The notes below the pieces were generated by a model that saw only the letters and a list, made by a program, of their open reading frames with translations, had not been told where the DNA came from and made no database searches. This document shows, piece by piece, positions 24,983-32,307 of a stretch of DNA of 43,150 bases (position 1 is the stretch's first letter; each line of letters starts with the position of its first letter). Position numbers and translations under genes: made by a program. This DNA is from Candidatus Coprenecus pullicola. GTDB taxonomy: Bacteria > Bacteroidota > Bacteroidia > Bacteroidales > UBA932. Location: contig DVHR01000080.1 in the NCBI GenBank assembly GCA_018711925.1, positions 1 through 43,150 of the forward strand, written 5' to 3'.

Positions 24983-25011
24983 CATACGTAATATTCAACA
25001 GCGATAGAACC

Positions 25012-25365
25012 ATGTACGAGAGAAAGACACCCGTTGACCTGGACTGTCCCCTGCGGCTTACCATGAGTCTGATCGATTCCAAATGGAAGTCCTGCATTCT
25101 GGACGAGCTGCGCCACCGGGCACTGCGCCCCAGCGAACTGCACAAACTGTTCCCCGAAGCCACGCCCCGCGTGCTGGACATGCAGCTGAAAGAGCTGGTG
25201 GAGGACGGTCTGGTATCGAAAACCATCTTCCCCGAGCTGCCCCCGCGTTCGGAGTACGCCATCACGCCGTTAGGCATGACACTGGTTCCCATCATCGACG
25301 CTATGATGGCCTGGGGCGAGAAGAACAAGGAATTATTTGAAAGAAAATACGGACAGAAACAATGA
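25012..25365 (+). CDS. HxlR-family transcriptional regulator
   Basis: The 117-residue product is a complete winged-helix HxlR protein: CPLRLTMSLIDSKWKSCILD, ELRHRALRPSELHKLFPEAT, PRVLDMQLKELVEDGLVSKT and the wing SEYAITPLGMTLVPII. A single Cys in CPLR (residue 12) is at the position used for redox or electrophile sensing in relatives such as YodB and HypR. It is divergent from the NTF2-like/FMN reductase operon with a palindrome between, so it probably controls that operon. It ends in an ATGA overlap with the aldo/keto reductase pseudogene. Confidence 0.92.
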   Translation: MYERKTPVDLDCPLRLTMSLIDSKWKSCILDELRHRALRPSELHKLFPEATPRVLDMQLKELVEDGLVSKTIFPELPPRSEYAITPLGMTLVPIIDAMMAWGEKNKELFERKYGQKQ

Positions 25366-25789
25366 AGCGACTGATTTCTTTCCGGAACGGGCGGCAGGTC
25401 TGCCCGCTCGACAAGGCACTTACCAGATGGGACGGCGGCGCAGCGAGGAGATACAGGCCCTGCGCCGTGGCATCGACTATGACCTTATCCCGTGGAGCGA
25501 GGAGCATAAAATTCCTGTCATGGCCTACACTCCTCTTGGCGAAGGACGGCTGCGGGGCCACAGGACGTTGACAGAGATAGCCCGCAGACATAATGCCACT
25601 CCCACGCAGATCATGCTGGCATGGGTGATGCGGACGCAGAATGTCATCGCCATCCCTAAGGCGAGCAGCGCCGCCCATGTCGAGGAAAATGCCGGAAGTC
25701 TTGACGTTTCTCTGACAGAGGAAGACCTGCAAGAGATCGACAAGGCATTTCCGGCTCCCAAACACAAGATTCCTTTGGCAGGGTGGTGA
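25362..25789 (+). pseudogene. Aldo/keto reductase with frameshift and large internal deletion
   Basis: The start at 25362 (MKRLISFRNGRQVCPL) is a normal reductase N terminus. A frameshift near 25410 leads to GTYQMGRRRSEEIQALRRGI in a second frame, which jumps directly to YDLIPWSEEHKIPVMAYTPL and then the normal C terminus (TPTQIMLAWVMRTQNVIAIP). About 130 residues including the catalytic Tyr, Asp and Lys are missing. Both RRGID-like segments of an intact gene look alike, so the deletion may have occurred between short repeats. The gene overlaps HxlR by 4 bp, so they formed an operon. Confidence 0.85.
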
Positions 25790-25794
25790 TTGGC

Positions 25795-25877
25795 TGTCAG
25801 ATTACAACTCCGTCAGCCGGATGTTCAAGAAAGTAACTGGATACACGCCGAAAGAATATCGCGGGATGAATGCCTGA
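25795..25877 (+). pseudogene. C-terminal relic of a second AraC-family regulator
   Basis: The frame reads LSDYNSVSRMFKKVTGYTPK then EYRGMNA and a stop at 25875-25877. This is the second helix-turn-helix and tail of an AraC protein. Everything upstream has been lost and the fragment follows the reductase stop directly, another deletion junction. Confidence 0.75.
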
Positions 25878-25888
25878 GCCCGCATTTC

Positions 25889-25921
25889 TTGCCGATATCG
25901 GCAAAATAATGATTACTTTTG
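25889..25921 (+). promoter_or_regulatory. Promoter of the Fic gene
   Basis: TTG at 25889-25891 and TACTTTTG at 25914-25921 are 22 bp apart, slightly wide for the consensus, 19 bp ahead of the Fic ATG. Confidence 0.55.
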
Positions 25922-25940
25922 CAAGAAAACAAAAGGATTC

Positions 25941-26840
25941 ATGCCGATAGAAATGGATTTCATATCAACGAAAGAGTATGCCGGCAATCACGGCATAGCA
26001 GAACGTACGGTCCGGAACTACTGCCGGCAGGGCAAACTGCAGGGAGCACAGCTCGTAGGAAAGACATGGAGCGTGCCGGCCGATGCCCCTCTGCCGCAAA
26101 GAAAGAATGCACGGAAGAAAATATCGCCACTTCTGAAGGCCTTGCGCGAGCAGAAAGACGGCAGAACAAAAGGCGGCATATATCATAAAACCCAAATCGA
26201 CCTGACCTTCAACTCAAACCACATGGAAGGCAGCCGCCTGACCAAGGAGCAGACCAGATTCATATTCGAGACAAATACTGTCGGCATAACCGATGAGGCC
26301 GTCCGCGTAGACGACATAATCGAGACCACCAATCACTTCCGCTGCATAGACTTCATCATCGACCATGCTGAGGAACCGTTGACTGAAAGCATGATAAAAC
26401 AACTGCACGGGCTATTGAAATCAGGCACATCCGATGCTTCAAAATCATGGTTCGCAGTGGGAGAATATAAAAAATTTCCCAATGAAGTTGGCGGTAAGGA
26501 GACCGTTGAGCCGAAAAAGGTCGGAACCTCAATACGCAGTCTTCTAAAAGAATACAAGTCCAAACCCGTAATACATTTTGAGGACATACTAGATTTCCAC
26601 CAACGATTCGAGTCCATACATCCGTTTCAGGATGGAAACGGACGTGTAGGGCGACTGATCATGTTCAAAGAATGCCTGCACCACAACATCGTCCCCTTCA
26701 TAATCACTGAAGAACTTAAATTATTCTACTACAGAGGGCTGCGCGAATGGCCACACACACCCGGCTATCTGACAGACACCTGCCTCTGCGCACAGGACCA
26801 ATACAAGGCTGCATTGGATTATTTTAAAATCAAATATTGA
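25941..26840 (+). CDS. Fic-domain AMP-transferase-like protein with N-terminal helix-turn-helix
   Basis: The 299-residue product has an excisionase/MerR-like helix-turn-helix (FISTKEYAGNHGIAERTVRN, then YCRQGKLQGAQLVGKTWSVP) at 6-50. Residues 92-97, SNHMEG, fit the inhibitory-helix motif (S/T)xxxE(G/N) of class II Fic proteins. The Fic active site HPFQDGNGRVGR lies at 227-238, complete with catalytic His, Asp and Arg. Fic proteins usually transfer AMP from ATP to a target protein. With the inhibitory Glu in the same chain, activity is probably self-restrained. The helix-turn-helix may let it regulate its own promoter. No separate antitoxin gene is adjacent. Low-GC codons relative to housekeeping genes are not marked. 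Confidence 0.9.
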   Translation: MPIEMDFISTKEYAGNHGIAERTVRNYCRQGKLQGAQLVGKTWSVPADAPLPQRKNARKKISPLLKALREQKDGRTKGGIYHKTQIDLTFNSNHMEGSRLTKEQTRFIFETNTVGITDEAVRVDDIIETTNHFRCIDFIIDHAEEPLTESMIKQLHGLLKSGTSDASKSWFAVGEYKKFPNEVGGKETVEPKKVGTSIRSLLKEYKSKPVIHFEDILDFHQRFESIHPFQDGNGRVGRLIMFKECLHHNIVPFIITEELKLFYYRGLREWPHTPGYLTDTCLCAQDQYKAALDYFKIKY

Positions 26841-27211
26841 CCGGTCAGTCCGGCCATCAGTATTTAATTTAGTCCACTAAACACCATCTTCGGCACTTGT
26901 CTTTAACTATCGGGTTTAGTGACAACCACACGTTACACGTTCCCATAGATAGGACTACGTACCGACACTAATCGCGGGATATGCCGGCGCCTGCAAAGTG
27001 CCGGTGTCGGTGTCGATGCCGGTGTGGCGTAGCGGTGCAGGCGGAAAATGCAGCATGTTTTTGGACGCACTGACAACCAAGCACTTACAAAACAAGGTGC
27101 AATTTTCAAGCCCTCGTGAGACCGCGAAAATTGCGCCTCAATTTATAACTCGTTAAGAATCAAGTATCTGCAAAAGGACCTGCAATTCTCAGATTCCAAT
27201 CAGAAGACTCA
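26841..27211. other. Non-coding stretch with short inverted repeats
   Basis: No credible gene. CACTAAAC (about 26876) and GTTTAGTG (about 26915) are exact complements, forming a possible hairpin just after the Fic gene. A GC-rich patch of GCCGGTGTCG-like words occurs at 26980-27030. Lower down, GAAAATTGCG-type words appear near 27100-27140. I see no other structure. Confidence 0.5.
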
Positions 27212-27317
27212 ATGAAAATCCAGCAACGAGAAAAGACTAGCCGCCCTCGGCTCTAGAGGGAGGGGCCCGCCGCGAAGCGGTGGGAGGGCCTGGTCTTTTC
27301 GACTGCTGGATTTTCAT
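27212..27317. repeat. Long-armed cruciform hairpin with two inner hairpins, copy A
   Basis: Left arm 27212-27240 and right arm 27290-27317 pair over two blocks: 14 bp (ATGAAAATCCAGCA with its complement) and 7-8 bp (AAAAGAC), separated by a small bulge. The interior has two inner hairpins: CCCTC/GAGGG (27244-27260) and CCCGCCGC/GCGGTGGG (27266-27284). The same plan with different arms occurs at 40277-40369. As the element lies far from gene ends it is not simply a terminator. Confidence 0.75.
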
Positions 27318-27332
27318 GCGTCTGCAAGCCGT

Positions 27333-27481
27333 GGGGAAAAGTGAACCGAATTCGCGGAAAAGCCCGGCACTTTCCCCGAGGGTGGAAATGGCGAGTGCTG
27401 CCATAGACACCTGTGGAGCCGGTGTTCCGGCAAGCCGTGGGGAAAGTGCACCGGAATCGCGGAAAAGCCCGGCACTTCCCC
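27333..27481. repeat. Tandem pair of conserved-loop hairpins
   Basis: Two units about 105 bp apart. Unit 1 pairs GGGGAAAAGTG (27333-27343) with CACTTTCCCC (27368-27377); unit 2 pairs GGGGAAAGTGC (27439-27449) with GCACTTCCCC (27472-27481). Both enclose ACCG(G)AAT(T)CGCGGAAAAGCCCG. The loop is shared with hairpins at 22984-23245, 27640-27785 and 28078-28121. Confidence 0.8.
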
Positions 27482-27639
27482 GGGAGCGGAAACGGCAAAT
27501 GCCGCCAATGATGCCTGTAAAGCCGATGCTCCAACATGCCGCAGGTGAAAATGGGCAAATACGGTATACCTGCGTTAGTCCGTTTCCATATTCACCTTTC
27601 ACAAGCCGCTCCGTGGCCGTTTCCCAGCCAATCCCCATT

Positions 27640-27785
27640 CCACACTGGCAGCGTTTCCCGCGATTCGATGCCGTTGTGGCAGGTACGTCCCGCAGTTGCC
27701 CTTCCGGCAGGCGTCTCTGGTACGGATTCCTCATCCGGGTCCTATCCATACTGGCAGCGTTTCCCGCGATTCGATGCCATTGCGG
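27640..27785. repeat. Two conserved-loop hairpins, inverted orientation
   Basis: Arms CCACACTGGCA (27640-27650)/TGCCGTTGTGG (27669-27679) and CCATACTGGCA (27746-27756)/TGCCATTGCGG (27775-27785) enclose TTTCCCGCGATTCGA, the reverse complement of the loop in the other hairpins. Period about 106 bp. Some arm positions are mismatched. Confidence 0.75.
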
Positions 27786-27892
27786 TAAACGGTCTTGCCT
27801 AACCCGTCATAATAGCCGTGATGGTCGCCCAAGTCCAGTGCGTATCTATACACCTTGTAGGCATATACTGCCATTTTGCATTGTCCAGCATG

Positions 27893-28054
27893 CAGCCCGA
27901 GTTTATTGCGCTTATTGTCAGTTATATACATTTTAGCAATTTGCTGGACCCCGCGTATTTCGCCACAAAACGGCCATTTTACCTCAGGTCCAGCAGATGC
28001 CCTTTTTCAGAGTGCCTGTATATTAGGCACTTCCCAAAGCATGCCCTGCTGGAC
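27893..28054 (-). repeat. Four-box GTCCAGCA element, copy 2 (inverted)
   Basis: Boxes lie at 27893-27900, 27942-27949, 27988-27995 and 28047-28054, alternating in orientation as in copy 1. Read on the minus strand the intervals align with 22699-22872, including GGTAAAATG and GGGGTCCAGCAAAT. It is 162 bp against 174 in copy 1. Confidence 0.7.
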
Positions 28055-28077
28055 CTTCCCAGAAGTCTCATGCCACA

Positions 28078-28121
28078 GGGGAAAGTGCACCGGAATCGCG
28101 GGAAATCGCGGCACTTTCCCC
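28078..28121. repeat. Conserved-loop hairpin with perfect 11-bp stem
   Basis: GGGGAAAGTGC (28078-28088) and GCACTTTCCCC (28111-28121) are perfect complements enclosing ACCGGAATCGCGGGAAATCG. It lies 20 bp before the rlmN relic. Confidence 0.85.
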
Positions 28122-28140
28122 GGGAGGAATTGGATTACGA

Positions 28141-28308
28141 GGCAAGAACATGGAGGAGTTGGGGGCTGTATGCGTCAAGTACGGTCAGAGGTCTTTTGTG
28201 GCCGCTCAGATTGCAGGCTGGCTATACAGCAAGCGGGTCAGGATCATGGATGAGAAGACCAATGTCTCCAGGACGGCCAGGTTGTTGCGGCCTGATATCC
28301 TCGGCTGA
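28141..28308 (+). pseudogene. Relic of the 5' end of rlmN
   Basis: The frame reads GKNMEELGAVCVKYGQRSFV, AAQIAGWLYSKRVRIMDEKT and NVSRTARLL, closely matching residues 6-54 of the intact RlmN encoded from 32308. After ARLL, about 33 bp are missing, and homology resumes as CCTGATATCCTC before a stop at 28306-28308 and a final short match. No start codon or radical-SAM part is present. It is a diverged partial duplicate in the same orientation, 4.2 kb upstream of the real gene. Confidence 0.88.
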
Positions 28309-28394
28309 CGGGAAAATAGATGAAAGAGGCTGTTCTGAATTACCGGAGCAGCCCCTCTCTGTTTCACAGTCCAAGTAAGCGGCTGGAATGTGCG

Positions 28395-29474
28395 TCAGTA
28401 CGTGATGGAAACGTAGGTTATGTCCGGGTCCATGGACTCGCGGTCTGTCTCAACCGGCTCCTCGTACTCGTATCTGACAGACTCGTAATGATAGTACTTC
28501 TTTCCGTCCTGGATGACATATCCTTCCGGGTCCATAACAGTGACAGTATAGTCCTGAGTATAGTACACCATATAATTGGGAACTGTCTTGGTGATATCGG
28601 TGAGCCTTTCCTTATCGTCAAACAGGTATTCGGCGGAGGACTCTTCATAGGCCACCACGTGACTGCTGTATTCCCGAGTCTGGGTGATGCCGATAAGGTC
28701 CTCGCTGATCCATTCCTCAATCGGACGGTTGCCGGTGGCGATGTCGTTGTCGAAGTATGAAGGAAAGACGTAGTCGGCGCTTCCCGTACCAAATACGCCG
28801 AGGAATCCGACGGCACTTCCTACCATGGAACCGTAACCTGTGGTCAGTATCCAGTTGATGTCGATATTTGAGTTGACGGCGTATTCCGAATACAGGAAAG
28901 GCACATCGTAATAATCGATGTATGAATTGACCATGTTGCCGTTGTCCCAGGTGTATTTCAGGGTAAAGTAGTTGTAATCGTACTCGTCAGTGCCTTCCTC
29001 GCGGATAAGACGGTCTTCAGAATCGTAGAAAAAAGATAGGGCTGTCTCGGATTCCTCGGGATAGCCGTATTCATTGTAGTACTCATGGTAGACGCCGCTT
29101 ACGGCCTTGCCGGAGGCATCCAGGGTCAGGTCTATGCTGAGAGTGTCATCGTAGAACTTGACGTGGCTGTCGGAATAGTCAATCTGATAGAAGTGGAAGA
29201 ATGTCTCTCCGCAGTCAGTTCCGTTCAACTCCACGGCCACAGGCCTGCTCTGGGAGTCGTAGGTAAATCCCCAGTAGTGCTCGTCCCCCTCGTCGTTGCT
29301 GATAGTGATGAGGCTTATGAGGCCGGTATTATCTTCTGTGCCGGGATCCGGTTTTTCTGTGCCGGGTTCTTCCGTAGTCCCGTCGTCAGGTTTGCCGGTA
29401 TCAGGGTCTTCGGTGCAGCCTGCTGCAAGTAGTGCGGCTGCGGCCATAATGCTTAGAAATGCTGTTTTTCTCAT
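28395..29474 (-). CDS. Surface or periplasmic lipoprotein, DUF4595-like
   Basis: The start at 29472-29474 gives a lipoprotein signal, MRKTAFLSIMAAAALLAAGC, with Cys20 as lipidation site, followed by an acidic Pro/Glu/Asp linker (to about residue 48). The rest shows repeated beta-strand units with RHS-like words: FTYDSQSRPVAVEL, LTLDASGKAVSG, FFYDSEDRLIREE, LKYTWDNGNMVNS and YLFDDKERLTDITK. This resembles DUF4595-type lipoproteins of Bacteroidales, whose function is unknown. The product has 359 residues and is encoded alone, ahead of the two-component pair. No catalytic motif is visible. Confidence 0.8.
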   Translation of the reverse strand: MRKTAFLSIMAAAALLAAGCTEDPDTGKPDDGTTEEPGTEKPDPGTEDNTGLISLITISNDEGDEHYWGFTYDSQSRPVAVELNGTDCGETFFHFYQIDYSDSHVKFYDDTLSIDLTLDASGKAVSGVYHEYYNEYGYPEESETALSFFYDSEDRLIREEGTDEYDYNYFTLKYTWDNGNMVNSYIDYYDVPFLYSEYAVNSNIDINWILTTGYGSMVGSAVGFLGVFGTGSADYVFPSYFDNDIATGNRPIEEWISEDLIGITQTREYSSHVVAYEESSAEYLFDDKERLTDITKTVPNYMVYYTQDYTVTVMDPEGYVIQDGKKYYHYESVRYEYEEPVETDRESMDPDITYVSITY

Positions 29475-29557
29475 ACTTTGACAGATTTGTATTTTCTGCA
29501 AAGTACGGCATAATAGTGTGTGGTGTCAATTACGGAAAACCGTGATTTAGTACTCTT

Positions 29558-30166
29558 TTAAACCATCTTCTTAAGATGCGACGGAGGAATGAGTCCGAGA
29601 GAGACGGCTTTCATGACCATATCAACGGCGTTGGAGGCACGTAGTTTACGCATGATGTGCCCCCGGTGGGATTCCACTGTGTTTATGGATATGAACAGCC
29701 GCGTCGCAATACTTTGCGAGTCCAGGCCGTCGGCAATGAGCCGGAGCACCTCCAGTTCCTTGGACGATATGCAGGGTTCTGCATTGACTGGGCATGGGGA
29801 CGGCTGGCCTTCAAGCACGTTTCTGACGTACTGTATCAGTGCGGACGAGTCCACGGACTTAAACACTATGCCGTCCACAGAGCATTGCCTGAGACGGTTA
29901 ATAGCCCATATCTCCTCATGGACGGTATTGACGATTATCTTTATGCCGGGTGAGATACTGCGCAGCCGGTCTATCAGGTCGAATCCGGATATGTCCGGCA
30001 GTTCCAGATCCAGTATCGCGAGATTGACATCGTGGTTCAGGGCCGCTTTGACAGCCTGCCGTCCGTCAGTGGCTGTCAGTAGCTCGGCCTCTTCGAAATG
30101 CTCTCTTAGTACTGCGCTCATGCCCTTCAGCACGAGATCATGGTCATCTACCAGTAAGATTGTCAT
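29558..30166 (-). CDS. NarL/LuxR-type response regulator
   Basis: The 202-residue product has a receiver domain with acidic pocket (VDDHD at 6-10), phosphoacceptor Asp53 in LAILDLELPD, and Lys near 103 in DGIVFKSVD. The C-terminal LuxR-type helix-turn-helix is SSKELEVLRLIADGLDSQSI followed by ATRLFISINTVESHRGHIMR. It is a DNA-binding activator or repressor controlled by the adjacent kinase, whose stop lies 20 bp upstream. Regulated genes are not evident. Confidence 0.95.
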   Translation of the reverse strand: MTILLVDDHDLVLKGMSAVLREHFEEAELLTATDGRQAVKAALNHDVNLAILDLELPDISGFDLIDRLRSISPGIKIIVNTVHEEIWAINRLRQCSVDGIVFKSVDSSALIQYVRNVLEGQPSPCPVNAEPCISSKELEVLRLIADGLDSQSIATRLFISINTVESHRGHIMRKLRASNAVDMVMKAVSLGLIPPSHLKKMV

Positions 30167-30186
30167 AGCCTTGCTGTGTGTATAAT

Positions 30187-31965
30187 TTACAAATCCGTCA
30201 GAGGTACATTCAACTTGAAGATATTGGCTCCGTCAGCGGAGTAATATGATATGACGGCCTCAATGGACCTGGCCCTCTCGGACATTACTTTCAAGCCGAC
30301 TCCGCCTTTGTCCGGTATGTCAGGCCCGGAATGCTTTCCGTAATCGGATACAGTCAGTGTCAGCGATGAGTCACTGAGCCGAAGCTCCGCATCAATCCGT
30401 TCCGCATCCGAATGTTTCACGATATTGCCCATATGTTCCTGGAATATACGGTATACTTCGTGAGAGATACGGTCAGGTATCTGCCGCCATGTGCGGGAAC
30501 CATCGCATACGGCCTTGAACAGAATGGAGGCCCGGGTCTGGGAACGGAAACGGTCTGCGTACATCTCTATCACCTCCTCTATGCCGGAGAAACTGAATTG
30601 CGGCGGCATCATGTCGTGTGAGATGGTGCGGACCTCGCTGCGCAGACCCTCCAGCATGGACAGCACCTTGTCCTGCTCGGGGCTGCATGGTCTCATGGCC
30701 GAGATCTGCATGCCTATGCCGAGCAGGTCGTTGCATATTCCGTCGTGCAGGTCGCGGGCCACCCGCGCCCGTTCTTTCTCCACCCCGTCTATGTATTTTC
30801 GGGCAAGCCGCAGCTCCTCCACCTTTTTCAGATGTCTGCGTCGGAATGCCGCTGTCAGGACAACACCCGTCAGCACCGCGACCAGAGCCATGGCGATGAT
30901 GACCCATGTCTTTATGGCCGCCTGTTTTTTCAGGGATTCCTGTTCCAGTCTGGAGATTTCCAGCTCCTTTTCGGCCGCTCCGTATTTGGCAGACCATTCC
31001 GAGACCTGAGCGGTAATATCCTCGCTGTAGATGCTGTCCAGGACGCTGTAGGCTCTCTCATAGCACTGTCCGGCATTTTCCCATTGTCCCATCGCCATAT
31101 AGTTCCGGGCCATGGCTATGTATCCGGCATCCTCTGCAACGGAGGAATTACTGCCTGACGCTGAAAGCAGTCTGCGGTAGATTGCATTGCTTTCGGCGTA
31201 ACGTCCAAGGCTGCCGAGCACTGATGCCTGGGTCTCGCGGAAACCCAGAACTGCCACGGAATTTTCCGGGAGTTCTGCGGCCACTTCCTCTGCCATCGCC
31301 AGGTAGTGGCTCACGGAATCTTTCTCTCCGGCCAGACTGAACATTGAGGTCATGATGGTCAGGGCGGACAGCAGCCTGTCGGTCATGCCGTTTTCCTTGG
31401 TTTTTGACACAGCCATGCGCAGGGCGGAGGCACTTTTGGTAAAATCCCCGTTGCGGGCATAGATGCCTCCTGCGTTGGTGGCCGCGTACATGACCATTTC
31501 TATGTCAGTGGCTTCTCCGGCCATCACCATCGCTCTGTCTGCAAACTGCACCGACTCCTCGTCCCGGCCCATGAAGGTCATCAGGATAGCCATACTTGTG
31601 AGCAGGCGGGTCTTCTCGGAGACAGCGGCGGGTGAGGTCTTGTCCTGAATGATCTCCCAGGCCATGTTGTAGTAATGCAGGGTGGAGTCCATCATAGAGA
31701 TGCGGCGGTAGCAGACTCCCAAGGACTGGAGGAATCCGCTGTAGATAAGTGAGTCCTCCTCGGTCTTGGCACAATGGTCTGCAATCCCGGCCGCTTCGAG
31801 CCAGAGGCAGATGCTGCCTCTCATGTCGCCTTCTGCGAAACGGAGCTCAGCTAGGCTGTCAAGCTGCAAGGTATAGGAAAAATCCCGCCTTGACTGTGCC
31901 TTCAGGGAAAGGCATAAGGCGGAAACGGCAAGAAGCGTGAGCCCTGTCAGGAATTTGTAGCGCAT
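30187..31965 (-). CDS. TPR-containing sensor histidine kinase (HisKA_3 type)
   Basis: The 592-residue product starts with a signal peptide (about 1-24), then a periplasmic region of tetratricopeptide-like helices (about 30-320). A coiled region and one transmembrane helix (TWVIIAMALVAVLTGVVLT) follow near 355-375. HisKA_3 has the phosphoacceptor His near 407 in ARVARDLHDGICNDLLGIGM. The ATPase domain carries the N box FQEHMGNIVKHSDAERID and the G box GGVGLKVMSERA. It senses an unknown periplasmic signal and phosphorylates the downstream regulator. Membrane topology is inferred. Confidence 0.92.
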   Translation of the reverse strand: MRYKFLTGLTLLAVSALCLSLKAQSRRDFSYTLQLDSLAELRFAEGDMRGSICLWLEAAGIADHCAKTEEDSLIYSGFLQSLGVCYRRISMMDSTLHYYNMAWEIIQDKTSPAAVSEKTRLLTSMAILMTFMGRDEESVQFADRAMVMAGEATDIEMVMYAATNAGGIYARNGDFTKSASALRMAVSKTKENGMTDRLLSALTIMTSMFSLAGEKDSVSHYLAMAEEVAAELPENSVAVLGFRETQASVLGSLGRYAESNAIYRRLLSASGSNSSVAEDAGYIAMARNYMAMGQWENAGQCYERAYSVLDSIYSEDITAQVSEWSAKYGAAEKELEISRLEQESLKKQAAIKTWVIIAMALVAVLTGVVLTAAFRRRHLKKVEELRLARKYIDGVEKERARVARDLHDGICNDLLGIGMQISAMRPCSPEQDKVLSMLEGLRSEVRTISHDMMPPQFSFSGIEEVIEMYADRFRSQTRASILFKAVCDGSRTWRQIPDRISHEVYRIFQEHMGNIVKHSDAERIDAELRLSDSSLTLTVSDYGKHSGPDIPDKGGVGLKVMSERARSIEAVISYYSADGANIFKLNVPLTDL

Positions 31966-31994
31966 AGTAGAGTCAGTCAGTTGTATTGTGGCTG

Positions 31995-32002
31995 CAAAGA
32001 TA
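31995..32002 (-). promoter_or_regulatory. -7 box of the two-component operon
   Basis: On the minus strand TATCTTTG (31995-32002) is a perfect -7 box 30 bp before the kinase ATG. A -33 TTG is not seen. Confidence 0.5.
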
Positions 32003-32141
32003 GCAAAATCCTATCTCGGAGGATATGGTGGAAGCAGGTTCGTTCCCCCGGCATTTCAATGGGCCGGACGGTGCTTGTCCGGCAACATGTCCCATATAGT
32101 GAAATACTACCCGCACATTTCCCAATCTCGGCTTTTATGTC

Positions 32142-32149
32142 TATCTTTG
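32142..32149 (+). promoter_or_regulatory. -7 box upstream of the BlaI relic and rlmN
   Basis: TATCTTTG (32142-32149) fits TAnnTTTG. It lies about 160 bp before rlmN and 35 bp before the BlaI-like fragment, so rlmN may have inherited this promoter after gene loss. Confidence 0.5.
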
Positions 32150-32183
32150 TCTGTGCAAGTCAAACAATCTGAATCGGAATATT

Positions 32184-32282
32184 ATGCGAAGCGGGATAAC
32201 AAAGAGAGAAGAGGAGATAATGGCTCTGCTGTGGGGGTGCGGTCAGAGATGTACGGACGGAGTTGGCAGGAATTGCCGTTAA
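32184..32282 (+). pseudogene. N-terminal fragment of a BlaI/MecI-type repressor
   Basis: The frame reads MRSGITKREEEIMALLWGCG then unrelated residues to a stop at 32280-32282. TKREEEIMALLW matches the start of the first helix of BlaI/MecI-type winged-helix repressors. The rest of the gene, and any partner BlaR-type protease gene, is missing. A good -7 box lies upstream. The match is short, so the call is moderate. Confidence 0.5.
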
Positions 32283-32307
32283 TGTTGCAGATGAGTACAA
32301 TAAACTG

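Noticed and set aside
27237..27936. Frames of 170 and 218 codons in the repeat-rich gap
   Set aside because: They cross several hairpin repeats and read them as protein; the same hairpins occur elsewhere in other frames.
26841..28140. Insertion sequence or transposase remnants
   Set aside because: No transposase-like peptide is readable and no pair of terminal repeats with target duplication brackets the region; the repeats present are hairpins.
32263..32307. Upstream TTG start for rlmN
   Set aside because: The 15 extra residues do not resemble RlmN N termini, whereas the ATG at 32308 gives the expected start.
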